Assembly: GCA_963846915.1 (NCBI GenBank)
Contig: CAWJXV010000009.1
Location: 186,001 to 250,000 of the forward strand
Source of the DNA: PALSA-612 sp963846915
Lineage (GTDB): Bacteria; Actinomycetota; Thermoleophilia; Gaiellales; Gaiellaceae
Length of the DNA stretch: 64,000 bases
Direction of reading: 5' to 3'
Below the pieces are notes generated by a model. That model was not told the DNA's origin, did not search any database, and saw only the letters and a list, made by a program, of their open reading frames with translations. Shown here in pieces: positions 52,102 to 59,927 of the stretch (position 1 is its first letter; each line of letters begins with the position of its first letter). Both the position numbers and the translations under genes were made by a program.

Positions 52102-53034
52102 CTACCCGTCCGTCCGCGAGACCGACACGACGCGGCGGCGAGCCAGGAAGAGCAGGGTGACGATCGCGATCACGAACGGCGCCCCGCCCCGGTAGCTCGA
52201 GAGGGAGAACTGGTAGTTCGTCTCGCTCGGCCACGACGTGATCGGCGTCAAGAGCGCGGTGCAGAGACCGACGGCGAGGCCGGCGAAGAGCGTCGCCACG
52301 AGCGACCGCAGGCGCGCGATCAGCGCCGCGGCGAGCGACGAGATGATCAGGAAGGTCAGGTTCACGGCGTCCAGGCCGACGAGGTCGGAGAGCAGGAGCC
52401 CGGCGGCGCCGGCGATCAGGCCGGATCCGAGCCAGGCGACCGCCTCGACCCGCCGTACCGGCACACCCAACGTCGAGGTGATCTCGCGGTCGTCGGCCAG
52501 CGCCCGCATCGCCGTGCCGAGCAGCGTGAAGCGGAGGAAGGCGGCGACGAGGAGCGTCACCAGCACGCCGAACGCGAGCCCGATGATCTGCGTCAGCGTC
52601 ACGTCGACTCCCGCCCAGCCGACGTGGTAGCTGTATTCCGGCGTGCTCGTCGGCAGCAGCTGCGTCCGGCCGAAGGGGGGCCAGAAATAGGACATGAGCC
52701 CGAGCAGGATCAGGGCCAATCCTAAGGTGGCCACGGCCTTGACCAGGGGGTCACGGCGGGCGAGCGGCGGCCCGAAGACAAGGCCGTACGCGAAGGTGCA
52801 AAGCCCTCCGAAGACCACGCACATGAGGTACGACGCCCAGTCCGGAAACGCCGTGTGGTTGATGAGTGTCCAGGAGATCAGGGCGCCCATAGCTCCGATG
52901 GCGCCGAAGGCGAGGTTGAGCACACCCGTTGCCCGGTAGAGCACGACGATGCCGACACCCGAGAGCGCGTACACGCCGCCAAGCGCCAGACCCGTGACGA
53001 TGTACGGCTTGAACTCGACGAGGCTCGGGAACAT
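52102..53034 (-). CDS. ABC transporter permease, LivH type (second importer)
   Basis: This is a 310-residue membrane protein. It starts FKPYIVTGLALGGVYALSGVGIVVLYRATGVLNLAFG-like, the classic LivH beginning, and has RALADDREITSTLGVPVRRVEAVAW. About eight helices are visible. ATG 53034 lies 49 bases after the binding-protein stop with no hairpin between them, unlike the first importer. Confidence 0.85.
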   Translation of the reverse strand: MFPSLVEFKPYIVTGLALGGVYALSGVGIVVLYRATGVLNLAFGAIGAMGALISWTLINHTAFPDWASYLMCVVFGGLCTFAYGLVFGPPLARRDPLVKAVATLGLALILLGLMSYFWPPFGRTQLLPTSTPEYSYHVGWAGVDVTLTQIIGLAFGVLVTLLVAAFLRFTLLGTAMRALADDREITSTLGVPVRRVEAVAWLGSGLIAGAAGLLLSDLVGLDAVNLTFLIISSLAAALIARLRSLVATLFAGLAVGLCTALLTPITSWPSETNYQFSLSSYRGGAPFVIAIVTLLFLARRRVVSVSRTDG

Positions 53035-53083
53035 CGGACTCTACGAGCGCCCTGACATTGGACCTATCTAGCCTCCTTGGCCT

Positions 53084-54427
53084 CTACTTCTTCAGACCCC
53101 AGGTCGGATACAGCTTGCCGCTGGTCAGTTGCGGGTTCCTCTTCTCGACGACGCGGGCAGCAGCGATGTCCGGATCGGCCGCGGAGATCTTGAAGCAGGG
53201 CTCCTTGACCACCATCTTGCCGTTGTTCGGCGTGACCGTGCGATCCACGTTGTTCGGGATGTGCACCGGAACCTTCCCGAAGTACCACGGGGAGCAGAGG
53301 ATGTCGGTGCGGAAGTTCCGCACAGCCCGGAAGGCGGCGTTGACCCTCGCAAGCGTGTACGGAGGCTTCATGTTGAGCATCGCGGCGGTTGCGATCTTCG
53401 CCTCCACGAAGCCCATCTGGCTGAAGCTCCCGAGCCCGAACGCCAGCGTCGCCGTCTTGGCGAGCTGCCGGTAGAGAGCGCTGTCCGGACCGGCCGCCGA
53501 CGGAAGGTTCAGCTCGGCGTTGACGCCGAAGATGCCGTCCCAGGCCGTCCCGAGAGCCGCCGCGACGAAGTCCGAGTTGCACGGCGTCGAGCATCCCCAC
53601 GCCTTGACCTTGTTCGTCAGGCCCTGCTTCTGTACGGCCTGGAGGATCAACAGCGCCTGGTCGGGCGTGAAGTTCAGGACGACGCCGCCGTTCGGCCCCG
53701 CCGCCTGGACGAGCTTGAGCGCAACCGAGTTCGCGTCCTGGATCGGCACGGTGTCCGTGAAGTCCTGGATCGGGACCTTGGCGGCCTTGGCCACGGCGTT
53801 CGGCCCCGCCGCGATGTAGCCCGTGCCGGGGACGTTCGACTGGTCGAAGACGATCTTGTTGACGCCGGCGCGGATCGCGTACTGCACCGCACCGTCCGAG
53901 CTGTAGCGCGGGCCCATGTTCACGGACGAGATGTTCGTGTCCTTGCCGTAGCACTCGGGAGCGATGCCCGAGGCGATCACGTACAGGCCCTTCTTCTCGT
54001 AGTACTTGTGGTTGATGGAGCAGTCGATGATGCTCGTGTTCCCGACCAGCCCGACCACCTTGTTGCTCTCGACGAGCTTCCTCGCAACCGCCGCCAGCTG
54101 AGCCGGATCGGTCTGCTCGGTCTGGATGATGTACTGGATCGGACGGCCGTTGATGCCGCCGTTGGCGTTCACGCACTTGAAGTACGCGGCGGCCATGTTC
54201 GGGATGTCCGTGAAGTCCGTCCCGGGCTGCTTGGTGGCGATAGCTCCGAGCTTGATCGGAGCCCCCGTCGCTTTCTTGCCGTTTCCGAGCCCGCACACGG
54301 CCGTCACCGCCGACGCCTTGCCTGATCCGACCTTGGCCGGACTGCTGCTCGCCGCACTGGCGAGCATGGCCGTGGCAATCAATGCGGCGGGAACGGCAAG
54401 CGCAAAGGCTGCCTTCCGAAGCGTCAT
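53084..54427 (-). CDS. ABC transporter substrate-binding protein (second importer)
   Basis: This is a 447-residue exported binding protein of the LivK family. It starts at ATG 54427 after a very strong SD (GGAGGAGG, 5 bases upstream). The signal peptide is LRKAAFALAVPAALIATAMLASA. The fold includes PNMAAAYFKCVNANGGINGRP, ARKLVESNKVVGLVGNTSI, YYEKKGLYVIASGIAPECYG and LVQAAGPNGGVVLNF. Several cysteines are paired. It is the first gene of the ten-gene operon that continues through the importer, dehydrogenases and acetoacetyl-CoA synthetase, so the ligand is probably the growth substrate those enzymes degrade. Confidence 0.8.
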   Translation of the reverse strand: MTLRKAAFALAVPAALIATAMLASAASSSPAKVGSGKASAVTAVCGLGNGKKATGAPIKLGAIATKQPGTDFTDIPNMAAAYFKCVNANGGINGRPIQYIIQTEQTDPAQLAAVARKLVESNKVVGLVGNTSIIDCSINHKYYEKKGLYVIASGIAPECYGKDTNISSVNMGPRYSSDGAVQYAIRAGVNKIVFDQSNVPGTGYIAAGPNAVAKAAKVPIQDFTDTVPIQDANSVALKLVQAAGPNGGVVLNFTPDQALLILQAVQKQGLTNKVKAWGCSTPCNSDFVAAALGTAWDGIFGVNAELNLPSAAGPDSALYRQLAKTATLAFGLGSFSQMGFVEAKIATAAMLNMKPPYTLARVNAAFRAVRNFRTDILCSPWYFGKVPVHIPNNVDRTVTPNNGKMVVKEPCFKISAADPDIAAARVVEKRNPQLTSGKLYPTWGLKK

Positions 54428-54558
54428 ACCTCCTCCTCCCTTTCTGGAATCTCGAGTCCTCTCCGTCCGACTCTCCCGTTGACTGGGCATGCCGCGGCGC
54501 GTTCCGCCCGAGCGCCGGGCCGGGTGAATCTTTCTCCATTGACGGCGATTATGCAAGA

Positions 54559-54575
54559 CACTGTTCCGAATAGTG
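54559..54575. promoter_or_regulatory. Near-perfect 17-bp palindrome in the promoter of the second importer operon
   Basis: CACTGTTCCGAATAGTG has the form CACTnTTCnGAAnAGTG. It lies 132 bases upstream of the binding-protein start, next to CATAAT on the minus strand (54548-54553), a possible -10. A repressor bound here would cover the promoter spacer. The rest of the 173-bp gap 54428-54600 shows no gene. Confidence 0.5.
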
Positions 54576-54600
54576 GGATCGTCGGCAGGCGCCTCCCGGG

Positions 54601-56232
54601 TCAGGGTGCGAAGGTCGTCGTGGGCGCGATCTCGACGTCGAGAAGCAAGGGCTCCTCGAGGCCCGCAAGCGCGGGAACGACCTCGTCGAGGGAGGACACG
54701 AGCTCGTCGTGAGTCGAGATCCGCCGCGCGGGGCAGCCGAAGCCGCGCGCGATCGTCGCCAGCTCGACGTCGCCGAACGAGGGCCAGGGACCTTCGCCGC
54801 CGCCGTGCTTCTCGACCAGGCGGTCCATGACCACGTAGCCACCGTTCGAGAGGACGATCCAGAGCGGGGCGGCGCCGTAGTGGACGGCGCTCCACGTCAC
54901 AGGCACGCCGTAGACCGCGGAGCCGTCACCGACGACCGCGACCACGGGTCGGTGCGGCAGCGCCATCCGCAGGCCGACGGCCGCGGGCATCGCGAAGCCC
55001 AGCCCGCCCTGCGCCGCGCTCAGATAGCCGAGCGGCTCGCGTGCGGGCAGCCTCGCGTGGATGTCCGGCCGGTCGACCGGCGCCTCCTCGAGCACGATCG
55101 CCTCGCGCGGCAGCCGCTCGGCGAGCGCCGCCAGCACGTGGCTCGCGAGCAGGGGCTCCCCGGGCGCGGGCGGCTCCGGCGCAGGCGGCCGTGCGAGCGG
55201 AGCCGGCGGCGAGCCGTCGCGGGCGGGGACGCGGGCGGCCAGGTCGCGGCACACGGCCGCCGGCGGCGCCAGGACCGTCAGCTCGGCCGGGCTGCGGTGC
55301 GCCTCGTCCGGGTCGTCGCCGACGAACGCGATCCGCGTTCCCGGCTCGGTCAGCCGCCCCGGGACGTACACGGTTTGCCGGAAGACCGGCGCTCCGACGA
55401 CGAGCAGGGCGTCGTGCGGCGCCAGCACCTCGCGGAGCCGCGGCCTGTCGGCGGGCAGCACGCCCGCGTAGAGGGGGTGATCCTGCGGAAAGCCGGCGCG
55501 GGCGCCGAAGGGCTCCTGGAAGACGGGCGCCACGAGCCGCTCGGCAAGCTCGACGAGCCCCGCCCACGTCTCGGCATCGTCCGCGCCCGCGCCGACGACG
55601 AGCGCAGGCGAGCGGGCGCCTGCGAGGAAGTCCGCAAGCGCGGCCACGGCCTCGGGCGCCGGAGCCGCAGCGCGATGGACCTCGCCGCCGGCCGCAGCCG
55701 GCTCGCGCTCCTCGTCGGCCGGCTCCGCCCAGTCGCCCATCGGCACGATCACGAGCGCCGGCCCGCGCCGCGTAGTCGCCGAGTGGAACGCGCGCTCGAT
55801 CGCCGCCGGGACGTCCTGCGCGCACGCGGGCTGGTCGACGCTGACCGGATACTCGCCCCCGAGGCCCGCGAGCTTCCCGGCCAGGAACGGCTCGAACGCG
55901 AGATGGCGGCGGTCCTGCTGGCCGACCACGACGACGAGGGGCGCGCGGTTCACCCGCGCGGTCGCGAGGGCGCTCACCGCTGTCCCCAGCCCGGCAGTCG
56001 TGTGCAACAGGACGAGCGCGGCCGCGTCGCGGCCGATCGCGTACCCGCTCGCCATCCCGACGACTGCGGTCTCGTGCAGGCCGAGGACGAAGCGGATGTC
56101 GTCGGGGAGCCCGGCCAGGAACGGCACCTCGGTCGAGCCGGGGTTCGCGAACATGGTGGTCAGGTCGCGCCGTCGGAACACGTCGAACGCGGCGTCGCGA
56201 ACGGTCCTCGGCGAGGCGGTACCGGGCGCCAT
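54601..56232 (-). CDS. Benzoylformate-decarboxylase-like thiamine diphosphate enzyme
   Basis: This is a 543-residue TPP enzyme of the acetolactate synthase/benzoylformate decarboxylase group. It has FANPGSTEVPFL (Ser33, like Ser26 of BFDC), GLHETAVVGMASGYA (the catalytic Glu54), LLHTTAGLGTAVSAL (His77, like His70), VVGAPVFRQTVYVPG and the TPP/Mg motif GDGSAVYGVPVTW with SNGGY. In BFDC the position within FRYHQY holds His281; here it is Thr, so the substrate or reaction may differ. The start is ATG 56232, directly after a perfect palindrome. It should decarboxylate an aromatic 2-oxoacid to an aldehyde. Confidence 0.75.
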   Translation of the reverse strand: MAPGTASPRTVRDAAFDVFRRRDLTTMFANPGSTEVPFLAGLPDDIRFVLGLHETAVVGMASGYAIGRDAAALVLLHTTAGLGTAVSALATARVNRAPLVVVVGQQDRRHLAFEPFLAGKLAGLGGEYPVSVDQPACAQDVPAAIERAFHSATTRRGPALVIVPMGDWAEPADEEREPAAAGGEVHRAAAPAPEAVAALADFLAGARSPALVVGAGADDAETWAGLVELAERLVAPVFQEPFGARAGFPQDHPLYAGVLPADRPRLREVLAPHDALLVVGAPVFRQTVYVPGRLTEPGTRIAFVGDDPDEAHRSPAELTVLAPPAAVCRDLAARVPARDGSPPAPLARPPAPEPPAPGEPLLASHVLAALAERLPREAIVLEEAPVDRPDIHARLPAREPLGYLSAAQGGLGFAMPAAVGLRMALPHRPVVAVVGDGSAVYGVPVTWSAVHYGAAPLWIVLSNGGYVVMDRLVEKHGGGEGPWPSFGDVELATIARGFGCPARRISTHDELVSSLDEVVPALAGLEEPLLLDVEIAPTTTFAP

Positions 56233-56238
56233 CGCTCT

Positions 56239-56250
56239 CGTGTATACACG
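56239..56250. promoter_or_regulatory. Perfect 12-bp palindrome in front of the decarboxylase start
   Basis: CGTGTATACACG ends 7 bases before ATG 56232 on the minus strand. The core GTATAC is typical of GntR-type operators and contains a TATAC that could also serve as a -10. No GntR gene is in the window. Confidence 0.45.
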
Positions 56251-56300
56251 CTCGCCGCCCGAGGTTCCATGGGGGTCGTGCGATGATCGCGCCGTGATCG

Positions 56301-56408
56301 GTCGCTCGCCTTCGACTCGCTCCCGTGGGGGAAACCACGTTTCCCCCACGAATCCCCTTCTTCCAGAGGCCGCCCTGGCTAGGGGAACCTCCCGGTTCCC
56401 CTGGGACC
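56301..56408 (-). repeat. Dispersed two-hairpin element, copy B
   Basis: This is the second copy of the element at 28869-28977, in the opposite orientation. Hairpin 1 is at 56382-56401 (stem GGGGAACC/GGTTCCCC). Hairpin 2 is a perfect 12-bp stem (56324-56335 with 56339-56350). One stem pair is C-G in copy A and T-A here, a compensated change. It fills the 177-bp gap between the divergent decarboxylase and amidase genes, starting 2 bases from the amidase GTG and ending 69 bases before the decarboxylase start, much as copy A does. Confidence 0.75.
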
Positions 56409-56409
56409 C

Positions 56410-57747
56410 GTGAGCGACCCGGCCGATCTCGGCGTCGTGGACGCGGCCGCTGCGCTCGAGCGCCGGGAGCTGTCGTCGCGCGAGCTCGTGACCGCGTGCC
56501 TCGCGCGCATCCGGGAGCGCGACGGAACGCGGAGCGCGTACGGCGATCCCGGCTCCGTCAACGCCTGGGTACGGGTCTACGAGGAGGACGCGCTGGCGGC
56601 GGCCGACCGGGCGGACGAGCGCCTCGCGGCGGGTGACGCGCCCGTCCTGTGCGGGATCCCGATCGGCCTCAAGGACATCTATGCAGCGGCCGGCAAGCCG
56701 CTGACCGCCTCGAGCCGCGTCCTCGACGAGGTGCCCGGGCGCGACTGCGATGCCTGGGCCCGGCTGGCGGCCGAGGGCATGGTGCTTCTGGGGCACGTCC
56801 ACACGCACGAGTTCGCAGCCGGCGGCACCACCGACCAGGTCGGCAACCCCTGGGCGCTCGATCGCTCGGCCGGCGGCTCGAGCGGCGGCTCGGCGGCTGC
56901 CCTCGCCGCCCGGATGACGCCCGCGGCCACCGGCACGGACACCGCGGGCTCTCTGCGCATCCCCTCGGCGATGTGCGGCACCTCGACGGTCAAGCCGACC
57001 CGCGGCATCGTCCCGATGCGCGGCATCGTCCCGCTCTGCGAGAGCTTCGACCACGCCGGGCCGATGACCAGAGCGGTGCGCGACTGCGAGCCGCTGCTGG
57101 CCGCCATGGCCGGCGTCGCGCCGCCGGACGAGCGGCGCCCGCTGAGGCGGATCGTGGTCTCGCCGCGCGTCGCCGACCTCGACCCGGACGTGGCGGACGG
57201 GTTCGACGCTGCGCTCGCGGCCCTCGACGCCGAGCGCGTCGAGCCGCCGCCCCCGCCGGCGCCGCTCGATCTCGGCACGGAGCTCGTCGACCTCTTCTGC
57301 GCCGAGATGCTCCCCTATCACCGCCGCTTCGACGCACGGCGCGACCTCTACCGGCAGTCGACACGCGAGTTCCTCGAGCACGGCGAGCAGCGTGCGATGA
57401 CGGCGGAGGAGTACGTCGCCGCGCAGAGCGGCAGGGCCGAGGCGACGGCCGCGTGGCGCGACTGGCTGGCCGAGCACCGGATCGACGCGATCGTCGAGCC
57501 GACCGTCCCGCTCGTCGCCCGAGCGCGCGGCCACGGCTACGACAAGGCGTTCACGGACTACGCGGAGATCTCGCTGACGCACTACTGGGACTGGACGGGC
57601 TTCCCGGTGGTCTCGCTGCCGTCCGGTGTCGGTCGCCGGAGCGGGCTGCCGGTGAGCGTTTCCCTGATCGGCGCGCCGGGCTCCGAGTGGGACCTGCTCG
57701 CAGCGGGCGCCTCGCTGCAGGACAGGCTCGATACGGTTTCGCTGTGA
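56410..57747 (+). CDS. Amidase signature family hydrolase
   Basis: This is a 445-residue serine amidohydrolase. The triad is visible: Lys in GIPIGLKDIYAAAGKP, the cis-Ser in SAGGSSGGSAAALAARM and the nucleophile Ser in GTDTAGSLRIPSAMCG. The C-terminal FPVVSLPSGVGRRSGLPVSVSLIG is the family end. It should hydrolyse an amide to the acid and ammonia. Mandelamide hydrolase belongs to this family and works with benzoylformate decarboxylase in the mandelate pathway. The divergent neighbour makes a similar pairing possible here. The start is GTG 56410. The stop overlaps the next GTG. Confidence 0.8.
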   Translation: MSDPADLGVVDAAAALERRELSSRELVTACLARIRERDGTRSAYGDPGSVNAWVRVYEEDALAAADRADERLAAGDAPVLCGIPIGLKDIYAAAGKPLTASSRVLDEVPGRDCDAWARLAAEGMVLLGHVHTHEFAAGGTTDQVGNPWALDRSAGGSSGGSAAALAARMTPAATGTDTAGSLRIPSAMCGTSTVKPTRGIVPMRGIVPLCESFDHAGPMTRAVRDCEPLLAAMAGVAPPDERRPLRRIVVSPRVADLDPDVADGFDAALAALDAERVEPPPPPAPLDLGTELVDLFCAEMLPYHRRFDARRDLYRQSTREFLEHGEQRAMTAEEYVAAQSGRAEATAAWRDWLAEHRIDAIVEPTVPLVARARGHGYDKAFTDYAEISLTHYWDWTGFPVVSLPSGVGRRSGLPVSVSLIGAPGSEWDLLAAGASLQDRLDTVSL

Positions 57748-58607
57748 TCGACCTCGCCGCCGTCACCGCCATCGACGTGCACGTGCACACGGAGCTCTCG
57801 CGCGACGGCCACGACCCGATGCCCGCGTCGCTGCGCGAGGCCGCCGCGCGCTACTTCCGGAGCAACGAGCCGTTGCCGACCGTCGACGACGTCGCCGCCT
57901 ATTACCGCGAGCGGAACATGGTCGCGGTGCTGTTCACCGTCGACTGGGAGTCGCGCAGCGGGCTCGCGCCGATCCCGAACGAGGAGGTCGCCGAGGTCGC
58001 CGCCGCGAACCCGGACGTGATCATTCCCTTCGCGAGTGTCGACCCGGCGCGGCCAGACGCGGTCGAGCGTGCGCGCCGCCTGATCGACGAGCACGACGTC
58101 AAGGGCTTCAAGTTCCACCCGAACCTCCAGGCGTTCTTCCCCGACGACCGGAGCGTCTATCCGCTCTACGAGGTGATCGCCGAAGCCGGCCTGCCCGCGC
58201 TCTTCCACAGCGGCCACAGCGGCATCGGCACGGGCGTCCCGGGCGGCGGCGGCCTGCGGCTCAAGTTCTCGAACCCGATGTGCCTGGACGACGTTGCCGC
58301 GGATTTCCCGACGCTGCAGATCGTGCTCGCGCACCCGTCCTTTCCCTGGCAGGACGAGGCGATCTCGATCTGCCTGCACAAGGAGAACGTCTGGATCGAC
58401 CTCTCCGGCTGGTCGCCGAAGTACTTCCCGCCGCAGCTCGTCCAGTACGCGAACACGCAGCTGCGCGAGAAGGTCCTCTTCGGCTCCGACTTCCCGCTGA
58501 TCACGCCGGACCGCTGGCTCGCCGACTTCGAGCAGGCCCCGTTCAAGGACGAGGTGCGCCCCCTCGTGCTGAAGGAGAACGCGGCGCGCTTGCTCGGTCT
58601 CGGCTAA
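57744..58607 (+). CDS. Amidohydrolase family protein (TIM-barrel decarboxylase/hydrolase)
   Basis: This is a 287-residue amidohydrolase_2-type barrel. It has AIDVHVHTELSRDG (HxH metal motif), HDVKGFKFHPNLQAFFPDD, PALFHSGHSGIGTG, IVLAHPSFPWQDEAI and the late metal Asp of LFGSDFPLITPDRW. Members include ACMSD-type decarboxylases, LigI/LigJ-like hydrolases and hydratases. The neighbouring ring-cleavage genes make an aromatic-catabolism step likely, but the reaction is not decided by sequence. GTG 57744 overlaps the amidase stop (GTGA). Confidence 0.8.
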   Translation: MIDLAAVTAIDVHVHTELSRDGHDPMPASLREAAARYFRSNEPLPTVDDVAAYYRERNMVAVLFTVDWESRSGLAPIPNEEVAEVAAANPDVIIPFASVDPARPDAVERARRLIDEHDVKGFKFHPNLQAFFPDDRSVYPLYEVIAEAGLPALFHSGHSGIGTGVPGGGGLRLKFSNPMCLDDVAADFPTLQIVLAHPSFPWQDEAISICLHKENVWIDLSGWSPKYFPPQLVQYANTQLREKVLFGSDFPLITPDRWLADFEQAPFKDEVRPLVLKENAARLLGLG

Positions 58608-58706
58608 ACGGTCGCCTCGCCAAGACTGACTTCCTCGGCGCCCTGGCTCACTGCACCGGGCGACGCTCAGAGTCGCACATGCTGGTGCCCGCCTCGGGCT
58701 GGACGG

Positions 58707-59879
58707 CTAGCCTCTCCCGCCGGCGGCACCGGCCGGTGAGGAGTACTCGGTGTTGCGGTGAATCTCCCGGGCGATCTGGCGGGCCTCGATGCCGATCTCG
58801 CGGAGCATGCCGGTCGAGGAGACGTGAAACCCGCAGAAGTAGATCCCGGGCAGCGATGTCCTCCGGCCGCTCACGAGCGGGCGTCCGTCGGCAAGTACCT
58901 CCCCGAGGCTTTCGGCGAAGGGGCCAAGGTCCGGCCGGAACCCCGTGGCTGCGACCACGGCTGCGAAGGGCTCGCGTGTCCCGTCGACGAACTCCACCCC
59001 GTCCTCCGTGAACGTCTCGATGCCGGGACGGATCCGGAGGTGCCCCTCTCGGATCAGGGCCATCGTCCCGATGTCGAGGAGCGGGTACCGGTGGTGCTCG
59101 CGGATCTGCGTGATCGGCCCGTACGGGAGCTTCTGGAGGCCGAACCGGGTGAGATCGCCGACGGCGATGCTCAGAATCGGGGCCGAGAGGCGGTCGGCCA
59201 CGCGGCGGGGAAGATGGGCCATGGCGATCCCGATCGAGAGGATCGGGATGCCGAGGAGATCGCGTGGGATGACGTTGACGGGGCCACGCACCGCGATCGC
59301 CGTGCGCGCACCGTGCTCGTGGAGATCGATGGCGATCTCGCCACCGGAGTTCCCGAAGCCCACCACGAGAACGTCCTTGTCGCGATACGCCGATCCGTTG
59401 CGGTACCGCGAGCTGTGGAGAACCTCGCCCCGGTAGGTCTCCTGGCCGGGCCAGGACGGCATCACCGGAATCCCCGCCCAACCGGTAGCGATCACGAGAC
59501 TCCGTGCCACGTAGCGGCGATCCTCGGTGGACACGCACCAGGCGCCGTCGGTCTGCGCGACCGACACGGCGCGCTGACCGAACCGGATCGTCAGATCGAA
59601 CGCCAGCGCATACCTCTCGAAGTACTCCACCACCTGCTGCCGACTCGGATACCGCGGTGCGTCCCGCTGAAACCCGAGACCCGGAAGGCACGAGTTGCTC
59701 TTGTTCGTGTGCAGGTGCAGACAGTCGTAGTGACGCCGCCAGGCCGAACCCACTTCGGCCGACTGTTCGAGGATCGTGACCCGGTCCACGCCCGCCCGCC
59801 GCAAACAGCCGCCGACAGCCAGCCCCGCAGGCCCGGCGCCGATGATCAGAACGTCAGCTTGCTCCTCCGCGCCCGGCAT
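58707..59879 (-). CDS. Flavin-containing monooxygenase-like FAD/NADPH oxidoreductase
   Basis: This is a 390-residue protein with an FAD motif DVLIIGAGPAGLAVGGCLRRAG and an NADPH motif VLVVGFGNSGGEIAIDLHEHGA. Between them are HTNKSNSCLPGLGF and VIATGWAGIPVMPSWPG, and later VVAATGFRPDLGPF. This layout is that of CzcO/YUCCA-type flavin monooxygenases. The FxGxxxHxxx(Y/F) motif is represented by the region YRGEVLHSSRYRN. The start is ATG 59879, 48 bases after the cyclase-regulator stop. The substrate could be an amine, sulfide or ketone, or indole-pyruvate-like acids. Confidence 0.75.
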   Translation of the reverse strand: MPGAEEQADVLIIGAGPAGLAVGGCLRRAGVDRVTILEQSAEVGSAWRRHYDCLHLHTNKSNSCLPGLGFQRDAPRYPSRQQVVEYFERYALAFDLTIRFGQRAVSVAQTDGAWCVSTEDRRYVARSLVIATGWAGIPVMPSWPGQETYRGEVLHSSRYRNGSAYRDKDVLVVGFGNSGGEIAIDLHEHGARTAIAVRGPVNVIPRDLLGIPILSIGIAMAHLPRRVADRLSAPILSIAVGDLTRFGLQKLPYGPITQIREHHRYPLLDIGTMALIREGHLRIRPGIETFTEDGVEFVDGTREPFAAVVAATGFRPDLGPFAESLGEVLADGRPLVSGRRTSLPGIYFCGFHVSSTGMLREIGIEARQIAREIHRNTEYSSPAGAAGGRG

Positions 59880-59927
59880 CCGCTTCTCGAGGATGGGTCG
59901 TGAAGACGTCGACCTGTCGCGATCGCT

